A stretch of 64,000 bases of DNA from Paenibacillus sp. J23TS9 (GCF_018403225.1 NZ_BOSG01000001.1:2542001-2606000), one strand, 5' to 3'; shown: positions 17,153 to 26,731, numbered from the stretch's first letter. Notes: a model not told the origin generated them from the letters alone. Translations and numbers: made by a program.

Positions 17153-18832
17153 TTACACTTCCATAATGATTGGTAAAATCATTGGTCTGCGGCGGGTTTG
17201 TTCATAAAGGAACCGTCCCAGCGCATCCTTAACTCCCGTCTTCAGGGAAGCCCATTCATTTACATTCTCGCTCATCAGCTTTTGCAGTGTACTGGAAACA
17301 ATGCGATTGGCCTCATCCAGCAATCCTTCGGATTCGCGAACGTACACAAAACCTCTGGAAATAATATCCGGGCCGGACATGATCGTTCCATCCTGCTTGC
17401 TCAGCGTCACAACAACGACAAGAATGCCATCTTGGGAAAGCAGTTTACGGTCGCGAAGCACGATGTTGCCTACGTCGCCAACACCCAAGCCGTCGATCAG
17501 TACGTTACCAGCAGTGACTTTGCCGGCTCTGCGTGCTGCACCGTTTTGAATTTCAACTACTTCACCAATATCCGTGATGAAAATATTATCAGGATCTACA
17601 CCAACTGATTCAGCCAAAAGTGCGTGTCTGCGCTGCATACGGTATTCACCGTGAATCGGAAGGAAGAATTTCGGTTTCATCAGGTTAAGCATCAGCTTGA
17701 GCTCTTCCTGACTGCCGTGTCCTGAAACGTGAACGCCGGAATTAGATCCGCTATAGATTACGTTAGCACCTAAACGGAACAATTCATCAATAGTCCGTCC
17801 CACATATTTCTCATTGCCCGGTACCGGAGTAGCCGCAATGATAACGGTATCACCTGGTAAAATATCAACTTTACGATGAGTCGAACGCGCCATCCGGGTT
17901 AATGCGGACATCGGTTCACCCTGACTGCCTGTACACAATACTACGACACGGTCAGCAGCCATTTTATTAACTTCTTCCGGTTCAATCAGCATGCCATCAG
18001 GTACATGCAGGTAACCAAGCTCAGAAGCAATGGAAACCACATTTACCATACTGCGGCCAATCACCGTAATTTTGCGGCCGGTTGTTTCGGCAGCGTTTAC
18101 GACCTGCTGGATCCGGTGAACATTGGAAGCGAATGTCGCGATGACAACACGCTGGGAGGCTTTACGGAAAATATCCTCAAGCACAATACCCACATTTTTT
18201 TCCGATGGAGTGAATCCTGGTTTTTCAGCGTTTGTACTATCCGACATGAGAGCAAGAACGCCTTCTTCACCGATGGCAGCCATACGCTGCAAATTCGCGT
18301 ACTGTCCGTTTACCGGTGTATGATCGAATTTGAAATCGCCTGTATGAACAACATTGCCTTCCGGTGTTGCAATACAGATCCCGACAGAATCAGGAATACT
18401 ATGGTTCGTTCTGAAGAAGGTAGCCTTCAGGGTCGAGCCCAGTTCGATTTCAGAATCTTCGTTGATCAAGATCCGCTTGGTTTCACCAAGCAAATTGGCT
18501 TCCTTCAGCTTGTTCTCAACAAGTCCGAGGGTAAGCTTCGTTCCGTAGATAGGAACATTCAAATGTTTCAAAACGTAAGGCAGTCCGCCAATATGATCTT
18601 CGTGTCCATGTGTTAACAAAATGCCTCTTACTTTGTCGCGGTTTTCCGTCAAGTAGCTGATATCAGGAATGACAATATCGATACCAAGCATATCTTCCTC
18701 AGGAAATTTCAAGCCGGAATCTACTACAACGATGTCATTCGCATACTGAACAACATACATATTTTTCCCGATTTCACCGACGCCGCCCAATGCAAATATC
18801 GTCAATTTATCGCTATTATTTTTTTTAGACAA
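17153..18832 (-). CDS. rnjB: Ribonuclease J (rnjB position)
   Basis: 559 residues of a metallo-beta-lactamase/beta-CASP ribonuclease with both endo- and 5'-exonuclease potential, central to mRNA decay and rRNA maturation. The zinc motif HGHEDH is at 75-80, HTGDFKFDHTP near 163 and the C-terminal PIHGEYR His near 393. The genome position, between dapA and tepA, is that of B. subtilis rnjB (RNase J2). Unlike B. subtilis J2, whose motif is degenerate to my recollection, this one keeps all zinc ligands. The start is TTG at 18832 with AGGAGG 11 bases upstream. Confidence 0.9.
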   Translation of the reverse strand: MSKKNNSDKLTIFALGGVGEIGKNMYVVQYANDIVVVDSGLKFPEEDMLGIDIVIPDISYLTENRDKVRGILLTHGHEDHIGGLPYVLKHLNVPIYGTKLTLGLVENKLKEANLLGETKRILINEDSEIELGSTLKATFFRTNHSIPDSVGICIATPEGNVVHTGDFKFDHTPVNGQYANLQRMAAIGEEGVLALMSDSTNAEKPGFTPSEKNVGIVLEDIFRKASQRVVIATFASNVHRIQQVVNAAETTGRKITVIGRSMVNVVSIASELGYLHVPDGMLIEPEEVNKMAADRVVVLCTGSQGEPMSALTRMARSTHRKVDILPGDTVIIAATPVPGNEKYVGRTIDELFRLGANVIYSGSNSGVHVSGHGSQEELKLMLNLMKPKFFLPIHGEYRMQRRHALLAESVGVDPDNIFITDIGEVVEIQNGAARRAGKVTAGNVLIDGLGVGDVGNIVLRDRKLLSQDGILVVVVTLSKQDGTIMSGPDIISRGFVYVRESEGLLDEANRIVSSTLQKLMSENVNEWASLKTGVKDALGRFLYEQTRRRPMILPIIMEV

Positions 18833-18921
18833 ATGAATCTAAACCTCCTATGGTTTTGGACGTCGTACCATTTTATAGTATTTATATTTCAAAAATATAC
18901 CGCACCCAGTCACTTGACCTC

Positions 18922-18951
18922 ATTATACATGATTAAAAACGCAAAACACAA
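18922..18951 (-). promoter_or_regulatory. Sigma-A-type promoter of the RNase J gene
   Basis: Minus strand: TTGTGT (18946-18951), an 18-base spacer and a perfect TATAAT (18922-18927), about 90 bases upstream of the TTG start. Confidence 0.55.
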
Positions 18952-19002
18952 GTCACCCTCCAAGTAAGAGTTATCGTACCCCAAAAAAGTAGGCGTTATT
19001 TG

Positions 19003-19033
19003 CAAAAAAACAGCGCCCGCAATGGACGCTGTT
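19003..19033 (-). terminator. Intrinsic terminator after dapA
   Basis: AACAGCG pairs with CGCTGTT, followed by TTTTTTTGC on the minus strand. It ends the dpaA-dpaB-asd-dapG-dapA operon. Confidence 0.85.
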
Positions 19034-19059
19034 CACCATTTTTTGAGTTATTCTTGGGA

Positions 19060-19941
19060 TTACAAGGAAGCTACCAGTTCGCGGATAAATGCTGCTTCCG
19101 ATTCACTAGGATCAACCAGAGGCAAACGGACTCCGCCCACAGAATGACCCAGCTCATTCAGCGCATATTTCAGAGCCGAAGGATTAGGTACCGGTGCAGG
19201 GCATTCGAACAAACCCTTAAATACCGGGAACAGCTTCTGATGAAGCTTGGCTGCCCCGGCAACCTCGCCATTCAAATACGCTTGAATCATATCCTTCATG
19301 GAGGCTCCGATGATATGGCTTGCTACGCTAACGATCCCGTAGGCTCCAACAGCTAATGCCGGCAATGTTGAAGCATCATCACCTGAATAAACCCTGAAGG
19401 AATCCGGTGCGCCTGCAGCAATTTGTGTTACCTGTTCGATGGATGCACATTCCTTTGTAGCCACAATGTTCGGAATCTCAGCAAGACGAAGCGTCGTTTG
19501 TGCACTGATGCTTGCTGCCGTACGTCCAGGGACATTATACAGCATGACTGGAAGATTTGTGCTGCGAGCTATCGCTTCGAAATGACGGTACATCCCTTCC
19601 TGGCTGGGCTTATTATAATAAGGCACAACCAGCAAAGCTCCATCGACACCCAGCTTTTCAGCTTCCTGTGTCAGATGAATCGAATGCTCGGTGCTGTTGC
19701 TGCCGGTACCTGCAATAATTTTGCAGCGGCCTTTGGCATGCTCGAGCGCGAATGCAAACAACTCAAGCTTCTCTTCCTCGTGGAGTGTTGGCGATTCGCC
19801 CGTTGTACCGCAAATCACAAGAGAATCCGATTTTTGTTCTTCAATCAAATAATCAATGATTTTTGACGTTTCCGCCCAGTTGATTTTCCCGTTCTCGTCA
19901 AAAGGCGTGATCATGGCTGTAATCAGTCTTCCGAAATCCAC
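19060..19941 (-). CDS. dapA: 4-hydroxy-tetrahydrodipicolinate synthase
   Basis: Condenses pyruvate with aspartate-semialdehyde, opening the branch to diaminopimelate, lysine and, in the mother cell, dipicolinate. The 293-residue protein has the expected TIM-barrel motifs: GTTGESPTL near 45-53, YNVPGRT with the active-site Tyr near 135, and the Schiff-base Lys in VATKECAS near 163. Start GTG at 19941 follows GAGGAGG. It is last in the operon, with a terminator after it. Placing DapA directly with DpaAB supplies the substrate for spore dipicolinate. Confidence 0.97.
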   Translation of the reverse strand: MDFGRLITAMITPFDENGKINWAETSKIIDYLIEEQKSDSLVICGTTGESPTLHEEEKLELFAFALEHAKGRCKIIAGTGSNSTEHSIHLTQEAEKLGVDGALLVVPYYNKPSQEGMYRHFEAIARSTNLPVMLYNVPGRTAASISAQTTLRLAEIPNIVATKECASIEQVTQIAAGAPDSFRVYSGDDASTLPALAVGAYGIVSVASHIIGASMKDMIQAYLNGEVAGAAKLHQKLFPVFKGLFECPAPVPNPSALKYALNELGHSVGGVRLPLVDPSESEAAFIRELVASL

Positions 19942-19994
19942 TTGTATAACCTCCTCAAACGATAGGGCATGCTCATGAAGTAGTAATTTGATAT

Positions 19995-21212
19995 TTAACG
20001 GTGAAGTTCAAATTTGGTATGAAGAGCACGCAATGCCTGCACCATATCTTCTTTTTTAACAAGCACCCATATCGTTGTATTTGAATCCGCAGATTGCAGG
20101 ATTTGTATATTTTGTTCACTGAGTGACTCTACAATTTTGGCCATGATGCCGGGTACTCCATTAATGCCACCGCCAATGACTGACACCTTTGCACATCCGG
20201 AAAGAGCTCTGGGGTTGAGTCCCAGATCTCGAAGAACCGTAACGGCACGGTCCGAATCGAAGTCAAACACGGTATAGACGGCTCCCGTAGGGGTTACATT
20301 TATAAAGTCAACGCTGATGGAATTTCCAGCCATCGCCTTGAAAACCTGAAGCTGAAGATTATGCCCTCCCTCTTCACAATCAACCGTAATCTGTGTCACA
20401 TTGCTTACATAAGCTATACCCGTAACATAACGGTCCATAATTCCCTGTTGAACGTCTTTGAAGCCTTCCGGCTGGGTAACCAGTGTGCCTTCGTCCTCAG
20501 AGAATGTGGAACGCACCCGAACCGGGATTTGGGACTGCATAGCGATCTCTACTGCCCTTGGATGAATGACCTTAGCGCCGTACTGGGCCATGTTGCAAAT
20601 TTCAGCATAGCTGACAAACGGCAGCGGTCTGGCATCCTCCACGATCCTTGGATCTGCGGTCAAAATCCCGTTCACATCTGTGTATATATCCACCATTTCA
20701 GCATGAAGCGCAGCACCCAATGCCGTAGCCGAAGTATCACTGCCGCCTCTTCCTAATGTCGTGAAGTCACCTGATTCCGTTTGTCCCTGGAAGCCGGTCA
20801 CGATCACAACTTGATGCGTTCCGAGTTCCGTAACCACCCTTTCAGGACGAACATCCTTGATTCGGGCATTACCGTATTGATCATCCGTGAGGAAGCCTGC
20901 TTGGGCTCCCGTCAACACGATTGATTTTACTCCTTCGTGCTCCAAGAGGGTGCAGAGCGTGGTTGCTGAAATGATTTCACCACAGCACAGCAGTAAATCC
21001 CGCTCGCGTGCAGGCAGAGCGTCTCCGTTCTGGGCTGCCCAGTCCAGAAGCGTGTCGGTAGCATAAGGCTCGCCCTTGCGTCCCATAGCAGACACCACGA
21101 CAACGAGCTGGTATCCAGCGGAAAGCTCACGCTTGATATGTTTGATGACAAGTTCTCTTGCCTGCGGTGTAGAAAGTGAAGTACCACCGAATTTTTGAAC
21201 TAAAATACTCAT
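19995..21212 (-). CDS. dapG: Aspartate kinase (DapG type)
   Basis: Phosphorylates aspartate, the first step of the aspartate family pathway. 405 residues: kinase domain from VQKFGGTSLSTP to about 250 (with TTLGRGGSDTSA), then two ACT domains (about 260-400). The operon position (asd-dapG-dapA) matches B. subtilis dapG, the diaminopimelate-inhibited isozyme; the feedback effector is inferred from this. The ATG at 21212 is six bases from GGAGGA, while the ATG at 21218 directly touches it. It starts 18 bases after asd. Confidence 0.95.
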   Translation of the reverse strand: MSILVQKFGGTSLSTPQARELVIKHIKRELSAGYQLVVVVSAMGRKGEPYATDTLLDWAAQNGDALPARERDLLLCCGEIISATTLCTLLEHEGVKSIVLTGAQAGFLTDDQYGNARIKDVRPERVVTELGTHQVVIVTGFQGQTESGDFTTLGRGGSDTSATALGAALHAEMVDIYTDVNGILTADPRIVEDARPLPFVSYAEICNMAQYGAKVIHPRAVEIAMQSQIPVRVRSTFSEDEGTLVTQPEGFKDVQQGIMDRYVTGIAYVSNVTQITVDCEEGGHNLQLQVFKAMAGNSISVDFINVTPTGAVYTVFDFDSDRAVTVLRDLGLNPRALSGCAKVSVIGGGINGVPGIMAKIVESLSEQNIQILQSADSNTTIWVLVKKEDMVQALRALHTKFELHR

Positions 21213-21230
21213 TTCCATTCCTCCATACGA

Positions 21231-22277
21231 CTAAGAACACGCGGAACGTTTGGCTGCAATAATCTCAGCAATTTGCACAGCATTCCATGCTGCACCCTTT
21301 ATCAGATTATCAGACACAATCCACATGTTAAGGGCTTTGCTCTCACCAAGATCTCGGCGCAAACGCCCTACAAAAACGTCCGGTTTTCCTGCGGCATCGG
21401 TCGCAAGCGGATAGGTTTGGGAAGCCGGATCATCCATAACGGTTATTCCTGGCGATTCCGCCAATAGGTCTCTTACGTCTTCCAGTTCAAAGTCTTTCTT
21501 AAGTTCGACATATACAGATTCCGAGTGACCGTAAACAACAGGAATACGGACACAGGTTGCCGTTACATCAATCGATTCATCACGCATAATCTTTTTTGTT
21601 TCTCGTATCATTTTCATTTCTTCGAGTGTATAGCCGTTATCCTGGAACTTATCAATTTGCGGAATCGCGTTAAAAGCAATCTGATGCTTCACAGGCAGTG
21701 AACCCACCGGCAAAATATCCGGTTTAATCTCATTGCCCTCCAGAACCTCTTTGCTTTGGCGAAGCATCTCGTCAATTGCACGACTGCCTGCACCGGAAAC
21801 CGCCTGATAGGTGGAAACGATAATGCGTGAAATGCCGTACGCATCCTGCAGAGGCTTAAGTGCAGCCACCATTTGGATGGTCGAGCAGTTCGGGTTGGCG
21901 ATAATGCCATTATGTTCATCAATTTGCTCCGGATTAACCTCTGGAACGACCAGCGGTGTATTCGGATCCATGCGAAAAGCGTTGGTGTTGTCTATGCAAA
22001 CCGCTCCAAGCCGGACAGCGTGGGGTGCAAGCTCTTTGCTGACATCCCCCCCGGCGCTGAACAGAGCAATATCAATGCCTTCAAAACTTTCAGGGGTTGC
22101 TTCTTCTACTGTTATGTCTTGACCTCTAAAGTTAATGATCGTGCCTGCAGAACGTGCAGAAGACAGCAGTTTCAGATTGGAAATCGGGAATTCCCGTTTA
22201 TCCAACAGACCCAATATTTGCTCTCCGACTGCTCCCGTCGCTCCTACAACCGCGACATTAAACTTCTGATTGCTCAT
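21231..22277 (-). CDS. asd: Aspartate-semialdehyde dehydrogenase
   Basis: Reduces aspartyl phosphate to aspartate-semialdehyde with NADPH. 348 residues, with VVGATGAVGEQI binding the cofactor at the N-terminus, the catalytic Cys in NPNCSTIQ near residue 130 and the catalytic His in VVYGHSESV in the second half. The ATG at 22277 is eight bases from GGGGAG; the frame extends seven codons further up without a better start. It lies between dpaB and dapG. Confidence 0.97.
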   Translation of the reverse strand: MSNQKFNVAVVGATGAVGEQILGLLDKREFPISNLKLLSSARSAGTIINFRGQDITVEEATPESFEGIDIALFSAGGDVSKELAPHAVRLGAVCIDNTNAFRMDPNTPLVVPEVNPEQIDEHNGIIANPNCSTIQMVAALKPLQDAYGISRIIVSTYQAVSGAGSRAIDEMLRQSKEVLEGNEIKPDILPVGSLPVKHQIAFNAIPQIDKFQDNGYTLEEMKMIRETKKIMRDESIDVTATCVRIPVVYGHSESVYVELKKDFELEDVRDLLAESPGITVMDDPASQTYPLATDAAGKPDVFVGRLRRDLGESKALNMWIVSDNLIKGAAWNAVQIAEIIAAKRSACS

Positions 22278-22327
22278 TGCCGTATCTCCCCTTCTCAATG
22301 ATGACTATTTCTCTATAATAGTAGCAA

Positions 22328-22924
22328 TTAAGCTGAGAAAATCCGCTGAAGAATCATAGGTTGAAGCTGTCTTCCTTCCAGTGCGGCGTAACATGCCTCA
22401 GGAATTAAATCCATATGAGCTACTAGTGAATTTGGTTTCTGATGCGGGCTATCCTGGCCGAAAGGAACAAAGTAAATATTTTTCGTCACTAAAAGCTTGG
22501 CGATATTGGCTGCATTCAGCCCGAGTCCGTCATTCGTGGAAATAGCCAGCACAAGCGGACGCAGGTTTCTCATCTGAGCCTTGGCGGCCATAAGAACCGG
22601 ACTATCTGTCATCGCGTTTGCCAGCTTGCTTGTTGTATTTCCGGTGCACGGGGCAATCACCAGTACATCTAGTAATTTGGACGGTCCCAGCGGTTCTGCT
22701 TCAACAATTGTTGAAATAATATCACTACCCGTAATATCTTTCAACTGCTGCAGCCAATTTTTGGCCGTTCCAAAGCGCGTATCCGTCACTTGCACCGAAT
22801 TGGATACGATTGGCACCACCTTGGCTCCTTCATCCACAAACCGCTTCACCTGCGGCATAATTTCTTCGAGTGTGCAGTGAGATCCTGTGATTGCGTAACC
22901 TACCGTCTTACCCTGCCAATTCAT
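22328..22924 (-). CDS. dpaB: Dipicolinate synthase subunit B (SpoVFB)
   Basis: 198 residues of a flavoprotein-fold protein (GYAITGSHCTLEEIMPQ at the start, LVIAPCTGNTTSKLANAMTD in the middle). Together with DpaA it oxidises dihydrodipicolinate to dipicolinate, the calcium chelator of the spore core, in the mother cell. The ATG overlaps the dpaA stop (ATGA), so the two subunits are translationally coupled and probably made in equal amounts. Confidence 0.96.
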   Translation of the reverse strand: MNWQGKTVGYAITGSHCTLEEIMPQVKRFVDEGAKVVPIVSNSVQVTDTRFGTAKNWLQQLKDITGSDIISTIVEAEPLGPSKLLDVLVIAPCTGNTTSKLANAMTDSPVLMAAKAQMRNLRPLVLAISTNDGLGLNAANIAKLLVTKNIYFVPFGQDSPHQKPNSLVAHMDLIPEACYAALEGRQLQPMILQRIFSA

Positions 22925-23820
22925 TCTACATCCCCCCGAGTCTTGAACTCATCCGAAATCAACTGTACCAGCGTGTTGGCAATAATCAGACCAGCTGTTT
23001 TGGGAGCTACGATTCCGGGAAGACCAGGGGCAAGCAGCGCCTTGATCCCCCGCTTCTCCGCGTACCGGAAATCGCATCCTCCGGGAGCGGAAGCAAGGTC
23101 AATAATGACGGTGCTTGTAGGCATTTTAGACAGGATTTGCGCTGTGACTATCATAGTCGGAATCGTGTTAAAAATCAAGTCAATATTGCTCACATGATCC
23201 GTCAAATCCCTTGTCAGAAAAGGCTCCCAGCCCATGACCTCCGCCCGCGCGACATCCTTATCGGCACGGACTCCCACCTTGACTTTTGCTCCCAGACCCT
23301 GCAAACTTTTGGCCATTGTAAAGCCGGTTCTGCCTAGACCGAGCACCATGCAATCCGATCCATGTATCGTAAAATCCGTGTTCTGAATAGCCATAACAAG
23401 CGCGCCCTCAGCGGTCGGAATGGAATTGCTGATCGCTACTTCATCGCGGTCCAGCAGTTCAACCAGCTTAATTTCATGATGCGCGCACAGACTGCGCAGA
23501 TAAGGTTTCGCCATGCCGGTGTATACCTTGCAGCCCTTGCGCAATGATGCCATATGTTCATCCTGCAGCTTGAGCGGCTCATTCGAGAACTGCGTATGGA
23601 TGATACCATTATCATCGCAACCCACAACAGGAAGGACCAGGACATCCGCGGCAGCAAGCAGCTCAGCCGTCAAATGATCCCTGGTCACTCCCTGGAGCTT
23701 CTGCTTCAGATTGTCAAAGCCGACAACACTGACGGTGGCATCCATCTCCGAACATTTACGGATCACCTCGATCTGACGCGCATCCCCGCCTAGGAATACG
23801 ATTTGGACTCCTGTCAGCAT
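22921..23820 (-). CDS. dpaA: Dipicolinate synthase subunit A (SpoVFA)
   Basis: 299 residues. The N-terminal DpaA domain starts MLTGVQIVFLGGDARQIEVI. A Rossmann-fold NAD(P) domain follows with MVLGLGRTGFTMAKSL near 150-165. ATG at 23820 has AGGAG ten bases upstream; the frame is open further up, but that part lacks features of the family. It is the first gene of the sporulation/lysine operon, and a sigma-K-like promoter precedes it, fitting late mother-cell expression as known for B. subtilis spoVF. Confidence 0.95.
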   Translation of the reverse strand: MLTGVQIVFLGGDARQIEVIRKCSEMDATVSVVGFDNLKQKLQGVTRDHLTAELLAAADVLVLPVVGCDDNGIIHTQFSNEPLKLQDEHMASLRKGCKVYTGMAKPYLRSLCAHHEIKLVELLDRDEVAISNSIPTAEGALVMAIQNTDFTIHGSDCMVLGLGRTGFTMAKSLQGLGAKVKVGVRADKDVARAEVMGWEPFLTRDLTDHVSNIDLIFNTIPTMIVTAQILSKMPTSTVIIDLASAPGGCDFRYAEKRGIKALLAPGLPGIVAPKTAGLIIANTLVQLISDEFKTRGDVE

Positions 23821-23857
23821 AAGGATGTCACTCCTTTCAAAAAACACTGTTATGGAG

Positions 23858-23885
23858 CATCTTATGCCGCAGCCTAGCATTCGGT
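23858..23885 (-). promoter_or_regulatory. Sigma-K-like promoter of dpaA
   Basis: Minus strand: AC (23884-23885), 17 bases and CATAAGATG (23858-23866), one mismatch from CATAnnnTA. It is 38 bases upstream of the dpaA start. B. subtilis spoVF is sigma-K dependent. Confidence 0.45.
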
Positions 23886-23920
23886 GAAAACGCCTGAACA
23901 AGAGGCGGAGAAAAAACATA

Positions 23921-23964
23921 AAAAAAAGCCTGCCAGCAGCTCCATTAAAAGGAACCCGGCAGAC
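23921..23964 (-). terminator. Intrinsic terminator after dut
   Basis: CTGCC-GGTTCC pairs imperfectly with GGAGC-GGCAG around TTTTAAT, followed by CTTTTTTTATG on the minus strand. It isolates dpaA from dut. Confidence 0.7.
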
Positions 23965-23973
23965 CTCATCTTA

Positions 23974-24420
23974 CTATTTACCTGTATGACCAAACCCACC
24001 GGCACCGCGTACGGTCTCGGACAGTGCTTCCACTTGTTCAAACTGAATCTGCGGCACCTCCTGGAATACCATCTGGGCGATCCGTTCATTGCGTACAATT
24101 GCGAAAGGTTCCTGGCCCAGATTAATGAGAAGCACCTTCACCTCGCCGCGGTAATCCGCATCAATCGTTCCAGGTGTATTCAAGCAGGTAATTCCATGCT
24201 TCATAGCCAGTCCACTTCGCGGACGGATCTGCGCTTCCAGTCCCTCAGGCATGGCTAGAGCAAAACCTGTTGGAATCAGCTTGCGCTCACCAGGTTGCAG
24301 CACAATCTCCTCCTCTACGGCTGCGTACAGGTCGTAACCTGATGCAGAAGAAGACATTTTTTCCGGAATCCGCACATCTTCATGACCGGGGAGTTTATGA
24401 ATTTGAACGTAATGCAACAA
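23974..24420 (-). CDS. dut: dUTP diphosphatase
   Basis: Hydrolyses dUTP to dUMP, keeping uracil out of DNA. 148 residues, the usual trimeric dUTPase size, with motifs RPRSGLA (near 70), [13 protein letters not shown] (near 85) and the flexible C-terminal GAGGFGHTG. The TTG at 24420 is six bases from AGAAGGG; the ATG at 24426 touches that site. It overlaps the end of the upstream M16 peptidase gene by 26 bases. In B. subtilis this slot holds ymxH, so the local order differs. Confidence 0.93.
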   Translation of the reverse strand: MLHYVQIHKLPGHEDVRIPEKMSSSASGYDLYAAVEEEIVLQPGERKLIPTGFALAMPEGLEAQIRPRSGLAMKHGITCLNTPGTIDADYRGEVKVLLINLGQEPFAIVRNERIAQMVFQEVPQIQFEQVEALSETVRGAGGFGHTGK

Positions 24421-25663
24421 AATCATCCCTTCTAAGTCCAGCAATCGCTTTATCAGATGCTCCAACCATGGCTAGTGCAAAAGGCTCGCTGAATAATCTG
24501 TCCAGCACAGCGTCGACATCCTTCATGCTGACGTTCTCAATTTTTTCGATCATTTCATCCAGGGTATTATGCTTGCCCAGCATGAGTTCGTTTTTGCCGA
24601 GACGATTCATCCGGCTGCCCGTTCCCTCAAGACTGAGAATCAAGCTCCCCTTCAGCTGTTCCTTACCTTTCTTCAGCTCGTCTTCCGTAATGCCGTTCCG
24701 GGCAATGTCAGACAGCACTTCCTTGGTCAAATCCAGCACATCTTTGGTTTGTTTTGGCGCTGTTCCTGCGTACACGGTAAACAACCCGCTATCTTCATTA
24801 GAACTGTGGTAAGAATACACAGAATACGCGAGACCTCTTTTTTCACGAATCTCCTGAAATAGTCTCGAGCTCATTCCGCCGCCAATGGTGTTGTTCAACA
24901 AAATCATGGCATATTGAAGCGGGTCATGAATGGAGCAGCCTGGCAATGAGAGGCAGATATGGTTCTGCTCCGTCTTCTTTTTGTGATACAAAAGATTGCT
25001 GTGGAAACCTGGTGTCTCGATTTCTTTGACTTCACTATGGTTATTAAACTGGCCAAAGTGGCGCTCCAACAGTTCTACGACATTATCGTCAATATTGCCT
25101 GCTACGCTGACAACTGTATTTTCAATGGTATAATGCTCATTCATATATGCTTTCAGCTCCGCCGGCCCCATTGGATCAAGCTGCTGCTTCGTTCCCAGAA
25201 TCGGGTAAGCGAGCGGATGGTCGCCGTATACCGCTTTGGCCATCAAATCATGCACAAGGTCATCCGGCGTATCTTCGTACATGGATATTTCCTCAAGAAT
25301 TACGTTCTTTTCTTTGGTGAGCTCTCCCTCATCCAGTGTGGAACGGAAGAACATATCGGACAGCATATCCACCGCAATTGGCAAATGCTCATCCAACACT
25401 TTGGCATAATAGCATGTGTACTCCTTCGACGTAAATGCATTCACATTGCCGCCGATGGCATCAAACTGCTCAGCTATGTCTTTTGCGTCAAAACGCTCTG
25501 TACCTTTAAAAAGCATATGCTCGATAAAATGCGAAACTCCGTTATTGTTGGGGTTTTCATGCCGTGAACCCGTTTTAACCCAAATTCCAAAAGAAACGGA
25601 CCTGCATGTCGGTATTTTTTCCATTACAACTCTAAGGCCGTTGGTAAGCTTTATTTTTTTCAC
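24395..25663 (-). CDS. mlpA: M16 family zinc peptidase (MlpA/YmxG)
   Basis: 422 residues. The zinc motif HFIEH is at 45-49, with the third ligand in [12 protein letters not shown]. The C-terminal R/Y pair region is [12 protein letters not shown]. It is a pitrilysin-type peptidase related to mitochondrial processing peptidase; the substrate in Bacilli is not established. It starts with GTG at 25663 after AGGAGGG. It lies between ylxY and dut, as mlpA does next to ylxY in Bacillus. Unlike YmfF/YmfH it probably acts alone. Confidence 0.93.
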   Translation of the reverse strand: MKKIKLTNGLRVVMEKIPTCRSVSFGIWVKTGSRHENPNNNGVSHFIEHMLFKGTERFDAKDIAEQFDAIGGNVNAFTSKEYTCYYAKVLDEHLPIAVDMLSDMFFRSTLDEGELTKEKNVILEEISMYEDTPDDLVHDLMAKAVYGDHPLAYPILGTKQQLDPMGPAELKAYMNEHYTIENTVVSVAGNIDDNVVELLERHFGQFNNHSEVKEIETPGFHSNLLYHKKKTEQNHICLSLPGCSIHDPLQYAMILLNNTIGGGMSSRLFQEIREKRGLAYSVYSYHSSNEDSGLFTVYAGTAPKQTKDVLDLTKEVLSDIARNGITEDELKKGKEQLKGSLILSLEGTGSRMNRLGKNELMLGKHNTLDEMIEKIENVSMKDVDAVLDRLFSEPFALAMVGASDKAIAGLRRDDFVALRSNS

Positions 25664-25741
25664 GCGATAGGCCCTCCTAAAATGATATCAATCCAATGGC
25701 TTTTGACGCATTCCCTATCCTACCAAAAAACATGTCCCCGC

Positions 25742-26731
25742 TCAACTGGTTGGCGGGATGATGCGTTCAGGTGAAAGTGTTTGGCTGACCGTCCCCGGAA
25801 CCAGACCTTTCTTCTTAATAACCCTGATTATGCCCTGCAGCGACTTGGATGAAGACGCCGTCGGGTGCATCAGAATAAGTGTCCCTGCCTGGACCTTGTT
25901 CGAAATTTTATTCACAACCGATTCCGGCGAGGGGTTGCGCCAATCTACGGTATCCAGTGTCCAGAGGACTGTTTTCAGACCGAGGCCGGCGGCAATCTTA
26001 ACCGTTTGTTGATTAAAATCCCCCGACGGCGGCGCGAACCAAGTATTTTCCACACCCAGACTCTCCTTAAGGAGCTTCTGGGTTTTGCTGATTTCCATAG
26101 AGGCGCGGTACTCGCTAAGCTGGCTCATATTGGGATGGGTGTAAGCATGGTTTTCAAGCTCATGACCGCGTTTTTGAATTTCCTTCGCCAGTTCCGGATT
26201 CTTTTTCAACCAGCTTCCATCAAAAAAGAAGGTAGCCTTTACCTTCTCTTCATCCAATATATCCAGCATCGGAACGATGAACTCGTTGCCCCAAGCCACA
26301 TTGATCATAAGCGCAACCATGGGCTTATTGGGATTTCCCCGGTAAATCGGCTCTGCCCCCAAATCCTCAAGACTTACCTTTGGGGGAATTTGGCGGTATA
26401 CATATGTAATCGGAGAGGAGGACCGGGCCGCTTTGGCCTGCTTATAAGTCTCTTCCGCATCAATTTCCAGTCCATTATAACCGGGAATCGCCTTCCAAAC
26501 ACGGTCTAGTACCGCGTCCACAGGCTGAATCCGGGTCTGTTCTCTCTTTTCAAGGATCTGTTTATAGAGGGGATCCTGCTGCTTCAGATCATTCGCCTTG
26601 GGACCCCATGTGCTGACTGCCGCCGGCTGTTGTCTGGCCTCCTGAATATATTCGCCAACAACACCGGTCTGGCCAATACCCACCACGGTTGCAAAACAGG
26701 CCAGCAATACCGCACCCTTTCTTCCGTTCAT
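25742..26731 (-). CDS. ylxY: Polysaccharide deacetylase family protein YlxY, degenerate
   Basis: 329 residues with an N-terminal hydrophobic signal or anchor and a NodB domain (about 130-325). Of the catalytic motifs, motif 1 (normally TFDDG) reads MINVAWGNE, so both Asp residues are lost. Motif 2 (HxxxH, NHAYTHPN) and motif 3 (FAPPSGDF) remain recognisable. It therefore probably lacks classical deacetylase activity or uses other ligands. It sits after pnp. Upstream is a sigma-E-like promoter. The ATG at 26731 is used here; an ATG at 26743 touches the AAGGGAG site. Confidence 0.85.
   Translation of the reverse strand: MNGRKGAVLLACFATVVGIGQTGVVGEYIQEARQQPAAVSTWGPKANDLKQQDPLYKQILEKREQTRIQPVDAVLDRVWKAIPGYNGLEIDAEETYKQAKAARSSSPITYVYRQIPPKVSLEDLGAEPIYRGNPNKPMVALMINVAWGNEFIVPMLDILDEEKVKATFFFDGSWLKKNPELAKEIQKRGHELENHAYTHPNMSQLSEYRASMEISKTQKLLKESLGVENTWFAPPSGDFNQQTVKIAAGLGLKTVLWTLDTVDWRNPSPESVVNKISNKVQAGTLILMHPTASSSKSLQGIIRVIKKKGLVPGTVSQTLSPERIIPPTS

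Noticed and set aside
19942..21230. Lysine riboswitch near dapG/asd
   Set aside because: Gaps between the genes of this operon are only 18-53 bases, too short for the element, and none of its conserved loops is seen.
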